Assembly: GCA_917880885.1 (NCBI GenBank)
Contig: OU862927.1
Span: 41,505,571-41,569,570, forward strand
Source: Limnephilus marmoratus
Lineage: Eukaryota; Arthropoda; Insecta; Trichoptera; Limnephilidae
Length of the DNA: 64,000 nucleotides
Direction: 5' to 3'
Shown: positions 1-10,137 of the stretch, one piece after another
Position numbering within the stretch: the first letter of the stretch is position 1
Layout: each line of letters starts with the position of its first letter
The notes under the pieces: model-generated
Seen by the model: the letters and a program-made list of their open reading frames with translations, nothing else
Databases searched by the model: none
What the model was told of the DNA's origin: nothing
Translations under genes and position numbers: made by a program

Positions 1-478
1 GGCTTAATGTGGGTATTATACACCCCCCCCCCATCCAATTATTCCATAAGATACTGACGATTGCACCAAAGCATGATCCACTAATTTCATTCTTTTAATG
101 TCGATTATGTAATTTAAACGTTTAAAAACATAAGTTAAATACCTAAGTTTATTTACAAGCTTTTCGATGTGATCTGTCCATTTGAGTTGACCGTCTATTA
201 TAATTCCTAAGTATTTAACTGTATTCCCATTTTTGTACAGTTAGAGCATGAGACAAGATTGCAAGTTTTTTTGTGAAACCTTATATTTAAGGGAGTTAAG
301 GGTGCCGCCTTTTTGGTATTATAAAATGGAATATAAAGAGTTTTTTCACAGTTCAGAGTTAGAAGGTTTTAATTGAGCCATTCTTTGACAATGGATGTGC
401 ACTTATTTGCATTTTCAGAGACCTCATCCCAGGATTTACCACGAACTGTAATAATTAGAGTGAACTGTAATTTCCTTT
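1..478 (-). pseudogene. LINE reverse transcriptase, C-terminal fragment
   Basis: On the minus strand this reads as the part of a Jockey/CR1-like non-LTR reverse transcriptase downstream of the catalytic core: a WLN..LLTLNCEKT-like stretch, then KYLGIIIDGQLKW, then VSYGIIGWGG, the usual order in this family. Small frame breaks lie near 240-300. The fragment runs off the left edge, so its 3' end is not seen. Being in opposite sense to the serpin it is an intron passenger. Confidence 0.7.
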
Positions 479-1249
479 AGAGGTTAACTAGATGTGAAAC
501 ATTGTCAACAAAACTCACCCGGGACCGATGTAAATGAAGAAACTAGCTATACGGATTGTTTTAATCTTGTGAAGAGCGACCGAGCTGTGTCCAGCCTGGT
601 CTCCAATTGAAAAGACCTGTCAGGAGCAGGCGATGGAGTAGAGAGATTCCCACGCGTCTATCTCGTTAATATCCGGTAACCGGGTTGTGTTTGATAAAGT
701 GTTTTTAAATAATGTAACATGATATCACATCATATATATTGCACCTTAAAATAGTGTAACACGTTTAAATGGATGGGGTAATTTAGTAAAGACAATAAAT
801 CACCTGAATACCTTTACCTGGAAAGTGAATTTTGGAATTATTACATCAGTATTTTCAAAATCCTGAATTGGCATTGGGCTACTATAGAAGAATTTGTTAC
901 ATAAATGACTCTGGGGAAGTAAGTTCGCTGTAAGGCGCCTGGAAAAGTAAGTTCAAACTGTCTTTTGAAAAGAGTTTCCAGCTTGAGCTTCTATCTCTGA
1001 TGAGCCACGGGTGACGTCGGCCATCGTATGTGGCTGGTTGATGCATGATTTCGCCATCCTCATTATTATCTTCGTCTTTAGCGTTGAAATCCGCGTGCAT
1101 CAATAATTTTAGATGTTGAAAACTGTAGTAGTACATAGAAGACTAGTATTTATGACTACTCGTACATGACGCTGAAATTCTACAGTCGAGAAATAGAAAA
1201 AATTTCGAATGATACTATTTGTTATTTTTTGTATGTTTTTTTGTCGCAG
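479..1249. other. Serpin intron sequence with one shared unknown repeat
   Basis: No gene is recognised. About 866-1105 resembles 34850-35080: both share CCTGGA..AA, TTTGAAAAGAG, then GCCAC.GGTGAC..CGGCCA.CGT...TGTGGC in the same order. They are probably two old copies of one unidentified repeat. The final bases form a T-rich polypyrimidine tract and the acceptor AG at 1248-1249. Confidence 0.4.
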
Positions 1250-1390
1250 GGCTCCTGGAAAAATAGGTTCGATCCGGAAATCACCGTTGAAACGAGTTTC
1301 CACGTCAGCGCCACCGATGAGATACCCATTCAGATGATGTACCAGGACAGTGTAAATAAATATAGAGAAAGCGCTGCGTTAGACGCAAAG
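1250..1390 (+). CDS. Serpin, internal exon (first one in the window)
   Basis: A 47-codon exon, phase 0 at both ends, with acceptor TTGTCGCAG and donor AAG/GTAATA. It begins GSWKNRFDP and includes IPIQMMYQD and ESAALDAK. This is the conserved serpin pattern: a small residue and Trp before the strands that lead to a V/I-P-x-MM motif. Serpins are single-use suicide inhibitors of serine proteases, secreted into insect haemolymph or acting in cells. The next exon continues in frame at 4390. The first ~180 residues expected of a serpin lie upstream of the window, so no signal peptide can be judged. Identification as a serpin is firm; resemblance to lepidopteran serpin-1/antitrypsin is inference. 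Confidence 0.85.
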
Positions 1391-1399
1391 GTAATAATA

Positions 1400-1800
1400 T
1401 ATATATTTTTTTTATTTTTATTAGTAATAGAAGGTACATAAATTACAAATAATTTTTATACAGTAATTAATTACATAGTAGAATATTTGATGTACCCCCA
1501 TAATTAAGCAAGGCTTGTGTGTATGGGGGGGTGTTATTGTATTGCTTTTTTTATATCATTCAGTTTAAGTTTTCAGTATAATTTTTAAGGTGAGTTTTAA
1601 AATTTTTTATATTGGTATTCATGTTTCTAATTTTTTCTGGTAATGAATTAAAAAATTTTGCTCCGAGATATTTATGACTCAATTGTCCAATTTTTTTTTA
1701 ACATTTTGGAGTGGGAAGTATTGATGTTTGTCTAAGACTTCTGTTATTTTTAAAGGGTGCAACTTGATTTTTAATATTATCTTTATAAATTTGTAATGTT
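1400..1800 (-). pseudogene. LINE 3' end with terminal stem-loop
   Basis: The minus strand carries the last residues of a LINE reverse transcriptase (KYLGAKFFNSLPEKIRN then FKTHLKNY and a stop at about 1567). A short 3' UTR and an A/T-rich tail near 1390-1440 follow. The UTR holds a stem of CCCCCATA (1495-1502) and TATGGGGG (1522-1529) around a 19-nt loop. It sits directly downstream of a serpin exon in opposite sense. Confidence 0.65.
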
Positions 1801-1866
1801 GCATGATAAAAGTATAACCTATAATATAACCTTCATATACAACAAATCATAAATAAAGCTTCTAAA

Positions 1867-2400
1867 ATGTTAGGTTTCATCATAAGAAACACAAAACTTT
1901 TTAATAGCATCAATATCATTAAGCAACTCTACTTTGCCTATGTACGGAGTCATTTGGAGTTTGCATCAGTTGTTTGGTCTCCATTTTACAAAATCCACAT
2001 AAACAAAATCGAGGCTATTCAAAACAAATTCCTAAAATATCTTTGTTACAAGTCGTTTGTAAGATTTAATAATTATGTAGAGGCAGCTTCACACTTTAAA
2101 ATTGATTCATTGAGTGTACGAAGGCATCATATGGATGCACTATTCCTGTATAAAGTAGTCAACAATAATATTCAATGCCCAGAGTTGCTAAATAAAATTC
2201 AATTCAATGTACCTGCACGTTCAACACGCTCTTCTGTCCTGTTCAGGGTGGATCAATGCAAGACAAACTGTAAGCAGAATTCTTGCCTGAACCGACTATG
2301 CAGTAGTTATAATAGCGTATTTTCCAATGTGGACATTTTCAATTGCAAACTTACTGAATATAAAAGGTCCATAAAAGAGTGTTTCTCTAATGGTTCTTGA
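1867..2400 (+). pseudogene. Jockey-like LINE ORF2, C-terminal 177 residues
   Basis: Begins MLGFIIRNTKLFNS and continues YVRSHLEFASVVWSP and IEAIQNKFLKYL. It aligns residue by residue with the end of the long LINE ORF2 at 6366-9197 (MLGFLLRVCKVFKS, LVRSPLEYASTIWNP, IESIQNKFSKYL). The same family is therefore present twice in this intron region, this copy 5'-truncated and diverged. The catalytic YADD part is absent. Confidence 0.75.
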
Positions 2401-2609
2401 ATAATGTTATGTTTTTATTGTTTGTATTTCTGTTATGATTTGATTTATATGTACAACCTCTCTCCATGGCTACCAATGTTTTGATAGATTTTTTTTGTTT
2501 TGTAAGTTTTCATTTTATATTAAAAAAAAAATGTTTTGAGTATACATATATATATTTTTTGTTTTATATAATTTTAGATTCATATTCCTTTTTATAAAAC
2601 TAATTTACT

Positions 2610-2760
2610 TATTCTTATTATGCTGTCTCAGTAGAAGTAAAGTCACAAGGAGGAAATCCGTAATTGGTTTTATTTTGGCTATTTAATACTATGTACAAAC
2701 TGAAATAAATATAAACTGTCGATTTCCCGAAAATTAATAAATAAATAAATAATGCACTTA
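2610..2760 (+). repeat. RTE-like LINE 3' tail
   Basis: Contains TGTACAAACTG...CTGTCGATTTCCCGAAAAT followed by (AATA)n. The same end follows the RTE-like fragment at 43.1-43.8 kb (43736-43800), so this is a severely 5'-truncated copy of that family. Confidence 0.55.
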
Positions 2761-2818
2761 ATTTTCTGATCTTAAATTGTTTGAATAAAAGTTCTGACGA
2801 ATATGAGTAGGGTTTTTT

Positions 2819-2975
2819 TTAAATTGTTTTTATTATTAGTTTTTGTGATATGTAAATTGTTTGTGTTTGATTTTTATATGTACCGCCCCATCCTATAATG
2901 CCGTATTGTATAATTGATTGACAGAAAGCGAAGTATGTGGTTCTAAGTAATTTTTCGTTTAAAATATCTCTTAAA
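2819..2975 (-). pseudogene. LINE reverse transcriptase fragment
   Basis: The minus strand reads LRTTYFAFCQSIIQYGIIGWGG followed by a short K/I/T-rich stretch. This is the segment that follows the catalytic core in CR1/Jockey-type enzymes, and it resembles the fragment at 1-478. It is flanked by a TATAA microsatellite at about 2990-3020. Confidence 0.6.
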
Positions 2976-3038
2976 CATCTAAATATATATGTTAATACAA
3001 TATAATATAATATAATTGTAAATGTTAGATACATTTTC

Positions 3039-3386
3039 AATTTGGGAGGCGGGAATGGGTACCGCCACCCCGGGAACCTTTATTGGATAACCAACACCTC
3101 TGCCATAGGTCACCCCAAGTGGTTCGCTACGTTTGGTGATTTAGCAGGGGTGCCCGGGTTCATGGGGTGAGGTTTGTCTAGGTCTTGGAGGCGGATGACC
3201 AAGACACACTGAACCCCAGATTCCTACCCACCCCTTAAACCCTTTTCCTTCCCAGAACTCTCCTCTCCTTCCTTTCCTTAAAAAAACCCTCCACACAGCA
3301 TCCCCAAAGATGACATAGGCCCTGAGGGAAATTGTTTTCCTCAGGGCCTCCTGTGTGGAGCTCATGTAAAAAAAAAAAAAAAAAAA
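3039..3386 (+). mobile_element. SINE-like repeat, 5' module 1 plus LINE-type 3' tail
   Basis: A ~348-bp unit starting AATTTGGGAGGCGGG and ending in poly(A). Other full copies lie at 9546-9897 (-) and 15987-16320 (-); 5' fragments lie at 25761, 30135, 49318 and 51113. The last ~100 bp match the 3' end of the LINE inserted at 18480-18981, so this looks like a short element that uses a LINE tail. The tail can fold as two nested stems: CTCCACACAG (3289-3298) with CTGTGTGGAG (3351-3360), and GGCCCTGAGG (3318-3327) with CCTCAGGGCC (3339-3348). Confidence 0.75.
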
Positions 3387-4389
3387 CACTTGTATTATTT
3401 ATGTATGTAAAAGCCCTATGTATGGGCGTTTAAATAATAAATAAAAAAATAATAATAATAATAATTAGCGCGACTGCGGGGGAGCGATAAGCTCCTTGTC
3501 TCCGAACCCAGAGGTGAGAGTCTGAGACCTGGCTATAAAAGAGGAAGAATGCTATTTATTCCGATCTAAACAGTTGTCATAGCTTCTCATAGCTCATGCC
3601 ATAGGCCCCCTACTTTACTTTTCACCTTGACAGTAATTTCCTACGAAGGTTTCTCTTTGCTGAGGATCGTGACTTATACTCCAATTTCCAAAGGTCGAGC
3701 AAGGCTTCTCTACTCGTCGCGGTTCTGCGTGACACCGACGTATTGGATGCCATCCTCAGTTTGGCAAGCAACGTGTCCAAATAATCTTAAAATAGTCTAT
3801 ATGTTATCTTAAACCTAGTCCCTTCAATATTCAACGGATTACACTTTGTTGTGTCACACAGTGACTCACACTATATTGACATGGCACTTCGCCGGACGTG
3901 TTTTACCTCCAATGTGAAAAAGATGTATTTTTTGGTAGAGTAAACAAGCATAATCTCCAATTAATATTCATTCATATTAACAATGATTATTTAATGTACA
4001 TAATAAATAAAAGAAATTGTTGTCTAACTTTATTTTCCAGCATGAAAATTAATCATGGTTTCATTCCCCGGTGTCCATTTTTTCCACATTGGAGATGCAT
4101 AGTTTCCTGGTTCCACAAAGCTGTCATTAGTTCTGAGCCTTCTTCCAGTCAAGTTATATATTTGAACTATAGTCTCAAAGGTGCTTCTTCATCCAGCTTT
4201 GTGTCCTGAAGTGACAGTATCCAGTTAGTAGTCTAACCAGCTCCTTTACTGAGTTTCTACCATAATGAGCAGTTTGCTGGTTTGTTTCAGTTCAGCAGTT
4301 TGTTTCAGTTAGATTATCATCATAAAGCGCTACCCGTCTATAATCTGTGGGTAATAATTCATTTAATTATGTTATTTAATAATCCGCAG
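3387..4389. other. Serpin intron, mostly unassigned
   Basis: Starts with a short element end: GCCC TATGTAT GGGC hairpin near 3411-3428, then (AATA)n and (AAT)n to about 3465, probably another LINE tail. From 3466 to 4389 no reading frame, repeat partner or RNA gene was recognised. Confidence 0.35.
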
Positions 4390-4602
4390 ATCTTGGAACT
4401 GGCTTTTATAGGAGATGAGATGTCCATGGTCTTCATTCTGCCCAACCAGATCGATGGTCTCGCAGCCCTGGAGAAGAAGTTGGCTGACGATTACGCCAAT
4501 TTTCCAGCCGCGGTTATTGGCCTTCAATCAGTTCAAGTCTATGTGAACCTACCCAAATTCAAAATTGAGACCACTGCTAACCTCAATGACGCACTGATGA
4601 AA
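4390..4602 (+). CDS. Serpin, internal exon
   Basis: A 71-codon exon, phase 0 at both ends: acceptor AATCCGCAG, donor AAA/GTGAGA. It begins ILELAFIGDEMSMVFILPN, the serpin strand with the 'L.L.Y.G...SM.I.LP' signature. It continues QIDGLAALEKKL and VYVNLPKFKIET, the strand s5A/s6A region carrying the conserved LPKF(K/R)IE motif. It joins the 1250-1390 exon in frame upstream and the 10138 exon downstream. No stops or frameshifts are seen. The following intron hosts a MITE and a long same-sense LINE. Confidence 0.88.
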
Positions 4603-4757
4603 GTGAGATTTTATTTCAAATTCCTTTCCACAAGATTCATAATAATCGTGGTACATTCCAGGATGGGATTCCACCTCCGGTCCATAACCATACCTCCCCA
4701 GTCCACATACCTTCTGCTTCCACGCAGTCAATGCACCTCTTTCTCAATGCTTCCATA

Positions 4758-5176
4758 AGCGTCGATGACACCGGGCGAGTTTACAAGCTACTATCTGGGG
4801 AATTCGCTATCTGTTAGTAAACTCGCCCAGTGTCATCGTGTTACTTGCTAACTAGCAGATTGTTGACAATCTACGAAAAAAAGTTGAAAGGTCGTCAACT
4901 TTACTCGCCTACACGCTTGCTCCGCTTGCTCGTGATTGGTTTATTTATGTTTCCAACATGGCTTCCGATAAACAGCTGATTTCAACTGTCAAACATCTAA
5001 AGAATTAGTTCACGCAGGCGTCGTTATTCTTCTGACGCTAGCAGCGGCCTCAGTTTCCTACGCTTCTGAGCGAGCGGACAGTTCTGTGTGTCATCATGAC
5101 AATCTCACTCGCCGATTTACCCGCTTTTAAACTTAGTAGATAGTAGCTTGTAAACTCGCCCGGTGTCATCGACGCT
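4758..5176. mobile_element. MITE with 39-bp perfect terminal inverted repeats
   Basis: The left end from AGCGTCGATGACACCG (4758) through CTACTATCT is repeated, reverse-complemented, at 5138-5176. A third partial copy of the same motif (TAAACTCGCCCAGTGTCATC, near 4818-4837) lies just inside the left end in inverse orientation, so the left end can form its own hairpin. No transposase is encoded. No clear target duplication could be fixed (flanks ATA and ATG). A diverged relic occurs at 26098-26400. Confidence 0.8.
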
Positions 5177-5239
5177 ATGCGCTCGATTAAATTAGCTTGT
5201 TCATTTATTTATTGTTATCAAGTTTAATTTGTAGAACTC

Positions 5240-5400
5240 CATTTTAATTTTTATTTTTTTATTTTTTATTTTATTTTTTTATTTTATTTTATTTTTTTTT
5301 TATTTTTATTTTTTTTATTTTTTTTTTTTTTTTTTTTAATTTAATAATAATATTATTGATTATATAATAAAAAATAAAAATTAAAAGCTTGTTCATTATT
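5240..5400. repeat. T-rich low-complexity tract
   Basis: An (ATTTT)n-like run with almost no G or C, ending in AATAATAATATTATTG. Nothing coding. Confidence 0.8.
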
Positions 5401-5461
5401 CATTTTGTTTTGAAAAGTTTTATTTTCTATGTAGGTAGATTTTTTACTGAATTTTTTTAAA

Positions 5462-5512
5462 AATTTTTTGCTACCGGTTTCGACGCATCCGTGTCATTCA
5501 CTAGCAAACTTT
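5462..5512 (-). ncRNA. Degenerate hammerhead-like motif (Penelope-type repeat relic)
   Basis: On the minus strand GTTTGC...GCAAAA would pair as stem I, GACAC..GCGTC as stem II with one mismatch, and GAAACCGGTA supplies the GAAA plus the palindromic ACCGGT third stem and a cleavage-type A. The CTGANGA box is damaged (TGAATGA), so this would not be expected to cleave. It is named by resemblance to the better motif at 28364-28425. Confidence 0.35.
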
Positions 5513-5809
5513 AAACTAACTTAAAAATTCTATGCAAGTACAAAAATGATAGGGGGAGACTTGTGGGAGGGGTAATTTTGGGGGAGTGGTCTACATTACA
5601 TGGAAACATTGTTAATAAGGGCGGTTTGCAGGGTGCTATTATTTTGTCAAACAATTTTTTTTGTTTATTTCCAAGGTTTCTAAAGCGCACAAATTAAAAT
5701 ATTTATTTATATTGGAAAGTTTGGTTTTTTCTTTGTTGAAGCTATGGCCTGTCTCTCGGAATAGTTATTATTTCGGATAGTTTTTAGATTTAAAAAAATT
5801 AAGTTTCAA

Positions 5810-6079
5810 GTGTACATAGAAAATAATACTAATAATACTTTTCAAAAAGGAATCACTACCAAGGGCATCGGAATGGCTGGAGCTGATCAGAGGATCTTTG
5901 TTAACGACCATCTCACGCGGAAAAATAAATCTATATTGAGGTCCGCCAAAGGCTTTAAAAACGAACACATGTATCAGTTTTTATGGATACGAAACGGGAA
6001 AATCTACCTAAGAAAGAACGATACATCACCTCCCATACATATCTCATGCGACTCGCAGTTAAAAAACCTAATAGCTTAA
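5810..6079 (+). pseudogene. LINE ORF1, C-terminal end
   Basis: An 89-codon frame. After a doubtful first ~20 residues it reads QRIFVNDHLTRKNKSIL, then YQFLWIRNGKIYLRKNDTSP and a stop. This is the C-terminal signature of the ORF1-type protein found in many insect LINEs and shared with the baculovirus 'FP' family: VN.xLT..N..ll, W.RNGKI..RK...SPPI. The upstream ORF1 is missing, so the LINE that continues at 6366 is 5'-truncated. The first Met shown is simply the first in the frame. Confidence 0.65.
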
Positions 6080-6365
6080 TCACCATTACCATGTTAAATC
6101 ATCTATCCTGTAACTACTATTTTTCTCCTGATTTTTTTCTTAATTTAATGAATATTACCCTTTTTACATTAACCCCACCTGCTGATAATTGTACTCACTG
6201 CTCAGTTATACATTCTATGATATACTCACGCACCTTAATTAATAATTGTATGTTATGCTTTGTTATTCCCAGTGGACTTATGACTATGAACATAACTTTC
6301 GAACAAAATAATCAAGTATATTTTGTAGAAACCGAAGTTATTAATGTATTTAACAAAATTTCTCA

Positions 6366-9197
6366 ATGCTTGATTCTTTAATAATATTCTATCAAAATGC
6401 GAGAGGTCTGCGCTCAAAAACGTTGGAATTTAGTCAAAATGTGCTGCTCAATAATTATGACTTGATTTTCATTACCGAAAGTTGGTTGGTTGATAGCATC
6501 CTAGATGAGGAATTATTTGATAACCGCTATTCTGTCTACAGAAATGATAGGGATATCCATCGCACTGGTAAATCAACTGGCGGAGGCGTAATCATAGGTA
6601 TTAAAAAAGAATTTTTTGTTACTCCCCGCTCTTGGAATTCAGACGCTGAAGATATGTGGATAACTGTCAATACATCAAAATCTAATCATCATTGTTATAA
6701 CTTCCATATGTGCTGCGTGTACTTACCTAGCGTCGGTCCAAAATTAACATCCTCAGAAAGATTAGCGTTATTTACTAGCCATACCAATGCCATTTCTGAC
6801 TTAACGATCCGTTTTCCCCATGACAAGTTTCTAATCATTGGCGACTATAACTTACCCAGTATTGATTGGACTAATCAACAAATATCAACTAACAGAGACC
6901 AATGTTCACTCACACTATGTAACTGTTTATCGTTTGCAAATTTAACTCAATTTAACCACTCACCTAACAAATATGGACGAATATTGGACCTCGTGTTCTG
7001 TAACACTCCAGCTAAGGTGACGCTTGCAGATCATCCTTTAGTTAAAGAGGATGCTCATCATAATTCATTGATTATTGAACTAGAAATTCCATCCACTAAT
7101 GCTACCCTCTCAACTCCTAGAACAATACAATTATTCCATAAAGCAGATTATACCGTGATTAATGGGAAACTGGAAGAGACCGACTGGTCTGCCGTTATAA
7201 ATGCACCGGATGTAAATACAGCGTTAAACTCATTTTACGTTATAATTGAACAAATCATCGATGCATTTATTCCCAAGAAAGTTGTGAAATCTGGAAAATA
7301 TCCACTATGGTACACGGCAGCCTTAATAAAAATAACAAATGAAAAATTAAAGTTCTTTAGAGCATGGAAGCGAAATCGGAACCCTCTTGACTATCTCTCA
7401 TTTTCTTTGCTACGCAAAAGGCAAAAGACGGTCGCTTCAGCGGCTTACAAAACCTACATTTCCACGATAGAATCCGGTATACAGCACAATGTTAAAAAAA
7501 TATGGTCCTATGTCAATTCTCAAAGAAAATCTCCTGCCATCCCCGATCATATGTTTTATGGCGAAAAAACTGCTAATGACAGTAAAGGAGTAGCCAATTT
7601 ATTTTCGGAGTATTTTGGTTCTGTATTTTCGAATGATCAACCTGCTCATACAAGCAATGCTAGTGATTGTTTAAATTCAAATAGCGTAATTAGCTCAATC
7701 GAGATCAATGAAGACATAACTTTCAAATACCTTAAGTCTATCGATATCAAAAAGGGACCGGGTAATGATAAACTTCCAGGAATCTTTATAAACTACTGCA
7801 GTAAACAATTGACACCCCCCATTTTTGCTATTTTCAAATTATCGCTATCTGAAGGAACATTTCCCGACAAGTGGAAAACAGCCTTGATTACCCCAATCTT
7901 TAAAAACGGCAGTAAAAATGATGTCTCCAACTATCGACCGATATCCAAATTACCGATTTTAAGTAAAGTATTGGAAAAAATTGTTTACGATCAATTATAT
8001 TCTACCATCTCACCTTTACTCTCAACTAATCAACATGGCTTCATGAAAAATCGCTCCACAACCTCAAATCTTGCGTCTTTTACAAATTTTCTTCATGCTC
8101 AAATGGACATGAGATGCCAGGTGGATGCCATCTACACTGATTACTCTAAAGCATTCGACCGTGTTAACCATTATATTCTTTTACAGAAGCTTTTAGGTCT
8201 AGGAATTCACGGTGATCTCTATAGATGGATCGCATCTTATGTTAGTAATCGACACCAAATTACGGTTGTCAATGGTTTCGCATCTTGCTTAATAGAAATC
8301 GTCTCAGGTGTGCCCCAGGGGTCGCATCTCGGACCACTCCTATTCAATATTTATATAAATGACATTCTTGTATGCTTCCCAAATAGTTACTTTATATTGT
8401 ATGCGGACGACATGAAAATTTTTAAACCTATTCAGTCGTTATCCGATTGCATCGAATTACAAAGAGATCTTGATCATTTGTGCACATACTGTGAATCAAA
8501 CTTATTGTCCTTAAATATATCCAAGTGTCACTCGATTACGTTTACTAGAAATAAAAATAAAATAACCTATCCTTACAACTTGAATAACAAACCTCTAAAA
8601 TATTTGTCTACATGTAAAGATCTAGGTGTTCACTTGGATAGCAAACTAATATTTGATAAGCACATCGAATACATTATATCAAAATCTTATAAGATGCTAG
8701 GTTTTCTATTAAGAGTATGTAAAGTTTTTAAAAGTGCTAAGACTCTGGAAATATTATTCTGTTCATTGGTCAGAAGTCCACTGGAGTATGCTTCCACCAT
8801 ATGGAATCCTCAATATAAGGTATACATAGACTTAATAGAGAGTATACAGAATAAATTTTCGAAATATTTACTCAAGAAATACAACAAAACTTCAAATAAT
8901 ATGTTATCTTTACAAAAAAGACGCACACTGTCAGATCTGATATTTCTACATAACCTGCTTAATAATAAAATAGATAGTCCCGAATTGCTATCTGTCATTG
9001 GTTTAAATGTTCCAATGAGGCGTACCAGGCACACTTCACTTTTTCACATAGGATACAATAATACTAATGCAGCACAAAACTCACCAATCTCTCGCGCAAT
9101 CACATCTTATACACACTATGAAAAATTATTACACTTAGACATTTTCCACAACTCCCTGCAAACATACAAAACTAATTTACTAAATTTGTTGGCGTGA
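6366..9197 (+). CDS. LINE ORF2: endonuclease and reverse transcriptase, open over 943 codons
   Basis: Jockey-type ORF2. Residues ~1-215 are an APE-like endonuclease (YQNARGLRSK, ITESWL, IIGDYNLPSIDW, ILDLVFCN, DHPLV). Residues ~500-740 are the reverse transcriptase: FKNGSKNDVSNYRPIS, QHGFMKNRSTTSNL, YTDYSKAFDRVNH, SGVPQGSHLGPLLFNIY and the catalytic YADD at about residue 678. A C-terminal region follows (LVRSPLEYASTIWNP). No stop or frameshift interrupts it, unusual in this window, so the insertion is recent. An ORF1 remnant lies upstream after a ~285-nt spacer. It is in the same sense as the serpin, inside the intron between exons at 4390 and 10138. The chosen start begins eight residues before the conserved N-A-R motif. 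Confidence 0.9.
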   Translation: MLDSLIIFYQNARGLRSKTLEFSQNVLLNNYDLIFITESWLVDSILDEELFDNRYSVYRNDRDIHRTGKSTGGGVIIGIKKEFFVTPRSWNSDAEDMWITVNTSKSNHHCYNFHMCCVYLPSVGPKLTSSERLALFTSHTNAISDLTIRFPHDKFLIIGDYNLPSIDWTNQQISTNRDQCSLTLCNCLSFANLTQFNHSPNKYGRILDLVFCNTPAKVTLADHPLVKEDAHHNSLIIELEIPSTNATLSTPRTIQLFHKADYTVINGKLEETDWSAVINAPDVNTALNSFYVIIEQIIDAFIPKKVVKSGKYPLWYTAALIKITNEKLKFFRAWKRNRNPLDYLSFSLLRKRQKTVASAAYKTYISTIESGIQHNVKKIWSYVNSQRKSPAIPDHMFYGEKTANDSKGVANLFSEYFGSVFSNDQPAHTSNASDCLNSNSVISSIEINEDITFKYLKSIDIKKGPGNDKLPGIFINYCSKQLTPPIFAIFKLSLSEGTFPDKWKTALITPIFKNGSKNDVSNYRPISKLPILSKVLEKIVYDQLYSTISPLLSTNQHGFMKNRSTTSNLASFTNFLHAQMDMRCQVDAIYTDYSKAFDRVNHYILLQKLLGLGIHGDLYRWIASYVSNRHQITVVNGFASCLIEIVSGVPQGSHLGPLLFNIYINDILVCFPNSYFILYADDMKIFKPIQSLSDCIELQRDLDHLCTYCESNLLSLNISKCHSITFTRNKNKITYPYNLNNKPLKYLSTCKDLGVHLDSKLIFDKHIEYIISKSYKMLGFLLRVCKVFKSAKTLEILFCSLVRSPLEYASTIWNPQYKVYIDLIESIQNKFSKYLLKKYNKTSNNMLSLQKRRTLSDLIFLHNLLNNKIDSPELLSVIGLNVPMRRTRHTSLFHIGYNNTNAAQNSPISRAITSYTHYEKLLHLDIFHNSLQTYKTNLLNLLA

Positions 9198-9953
9198 TAT
9201 AATTAATTTTAAAACTTCTTATTTACACTTATATTTTCATTAAACTTTAATTACTACTCATGAGCATGTATTTTTTATTGCTATAAAAATACTCATCTTT
9301 TCACTAAACTAATTACAATTTGTTAGCATGTAATTCTTGTTCTAAAAAAAAAAAAATCTCTTTTATCTTTGTATACAATTTTCCTTTATATTATTCTTCT
9401 CTTTCATTCATCAGTTAAGTTTTAAGAACTGTTCAAATCCCAGGCGTATTATCCCAGATATTATACGGACTTACGTAATAGGTACTAAAGCATGTAATTA
9501 CTTTATTTAACATTCCTTATAACTTGTAAACTTATGTACTGTGTATTTTTTTTTTTTTTTTTTTTTTTACATGAGCTCCACACAGGAGGCCCTGAGGAAA
9601 ATAATTTTCCTCAGGGCCTATGTCATCTTTGGGGATGCTGTGTGTAGGGTTTTTTTAAGGAAAGGAAGGAGAGGAGAGTTCTGGGAAGGAAAAGGGTTTA
9701 AGGGGTGGGTAGGAATCTGGGGTTCAGTATGTCCTGGTCATCCGCCTCCAAGACCTAGACAAACCTCACCCCATGAACCCGGGCACCCCTGCTAAATCAC
9801 CAAACGTAGCGAACCACTTGGGGTGATCTGTGGCAGAGGTGTTGGTTATCCAATAAAGGTTCCCGGGGCGGCGGTACCCATTCCCGCCTCCCAAATTGTA
9901 TGTTCCTAATAAACAAATAAACAAATAAACAAATAAACAAATAAAACAAAATG
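9198..9953 (+). mobile_element. 3' UTR and tail of the 5.8-9.9 kb LINE, split by a SINE-like insertion
   Basis: 9198-9545 is the LINE 3' UTR. 9546-9897 is an inserted minus-strand SINE-like copy, flanked by short TGTA repeats. 9898-9953 resumes the LINE and ends in (AAATAAAC)n. The assignment is checked by two other copies of the same LINE end without the insertion, at 15437-15571 and 62511-62655 (both minus). Confidence 0.7.
9546..9897 (-). mobile_element. SINE-like repeat, module 1
   Basis: Poly(T) at 9546-9567, then the reverse complement of the 3039-3386 unit, nearly full length and very similar to it. It lies within the 3' UTR of the same-window LINE, so it is younger than that LINE. 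Confidence 0.8.
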
Positions 9954-10137
9954 TCTAGAAATCATTTTAATTCGGTTTGATCCATTACCTGGTGTAAAAG
10001 GTTCCTAAGATTTTTTTCTTTAAAGCACACACTGTTATTTGTCTTTAAAATACTGCAAATTTGTTTGGTTTTGTGTTCGTTAGGCAATATATGAACTTTT
10101 GTGAAAATTCAACTAATCTAACACTTATTGCAATCAG

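Noticed and set aside
930..1010. Duplicate of the 1250 serpin exon (CCTGGAAAA..., GAGTTTCCA, GATGAG words)
   Set aside because: The same stretch resembles 34911-35000 more closely and continues with non-serpin sequence; the serpin likeness is probably chance.
9541..9795. 84-codon plus frame beginning with a Phe run
   Set aside because: It is the reverse copy of a SINE-like repeat with poly(T); the same peptide appears in other copies.
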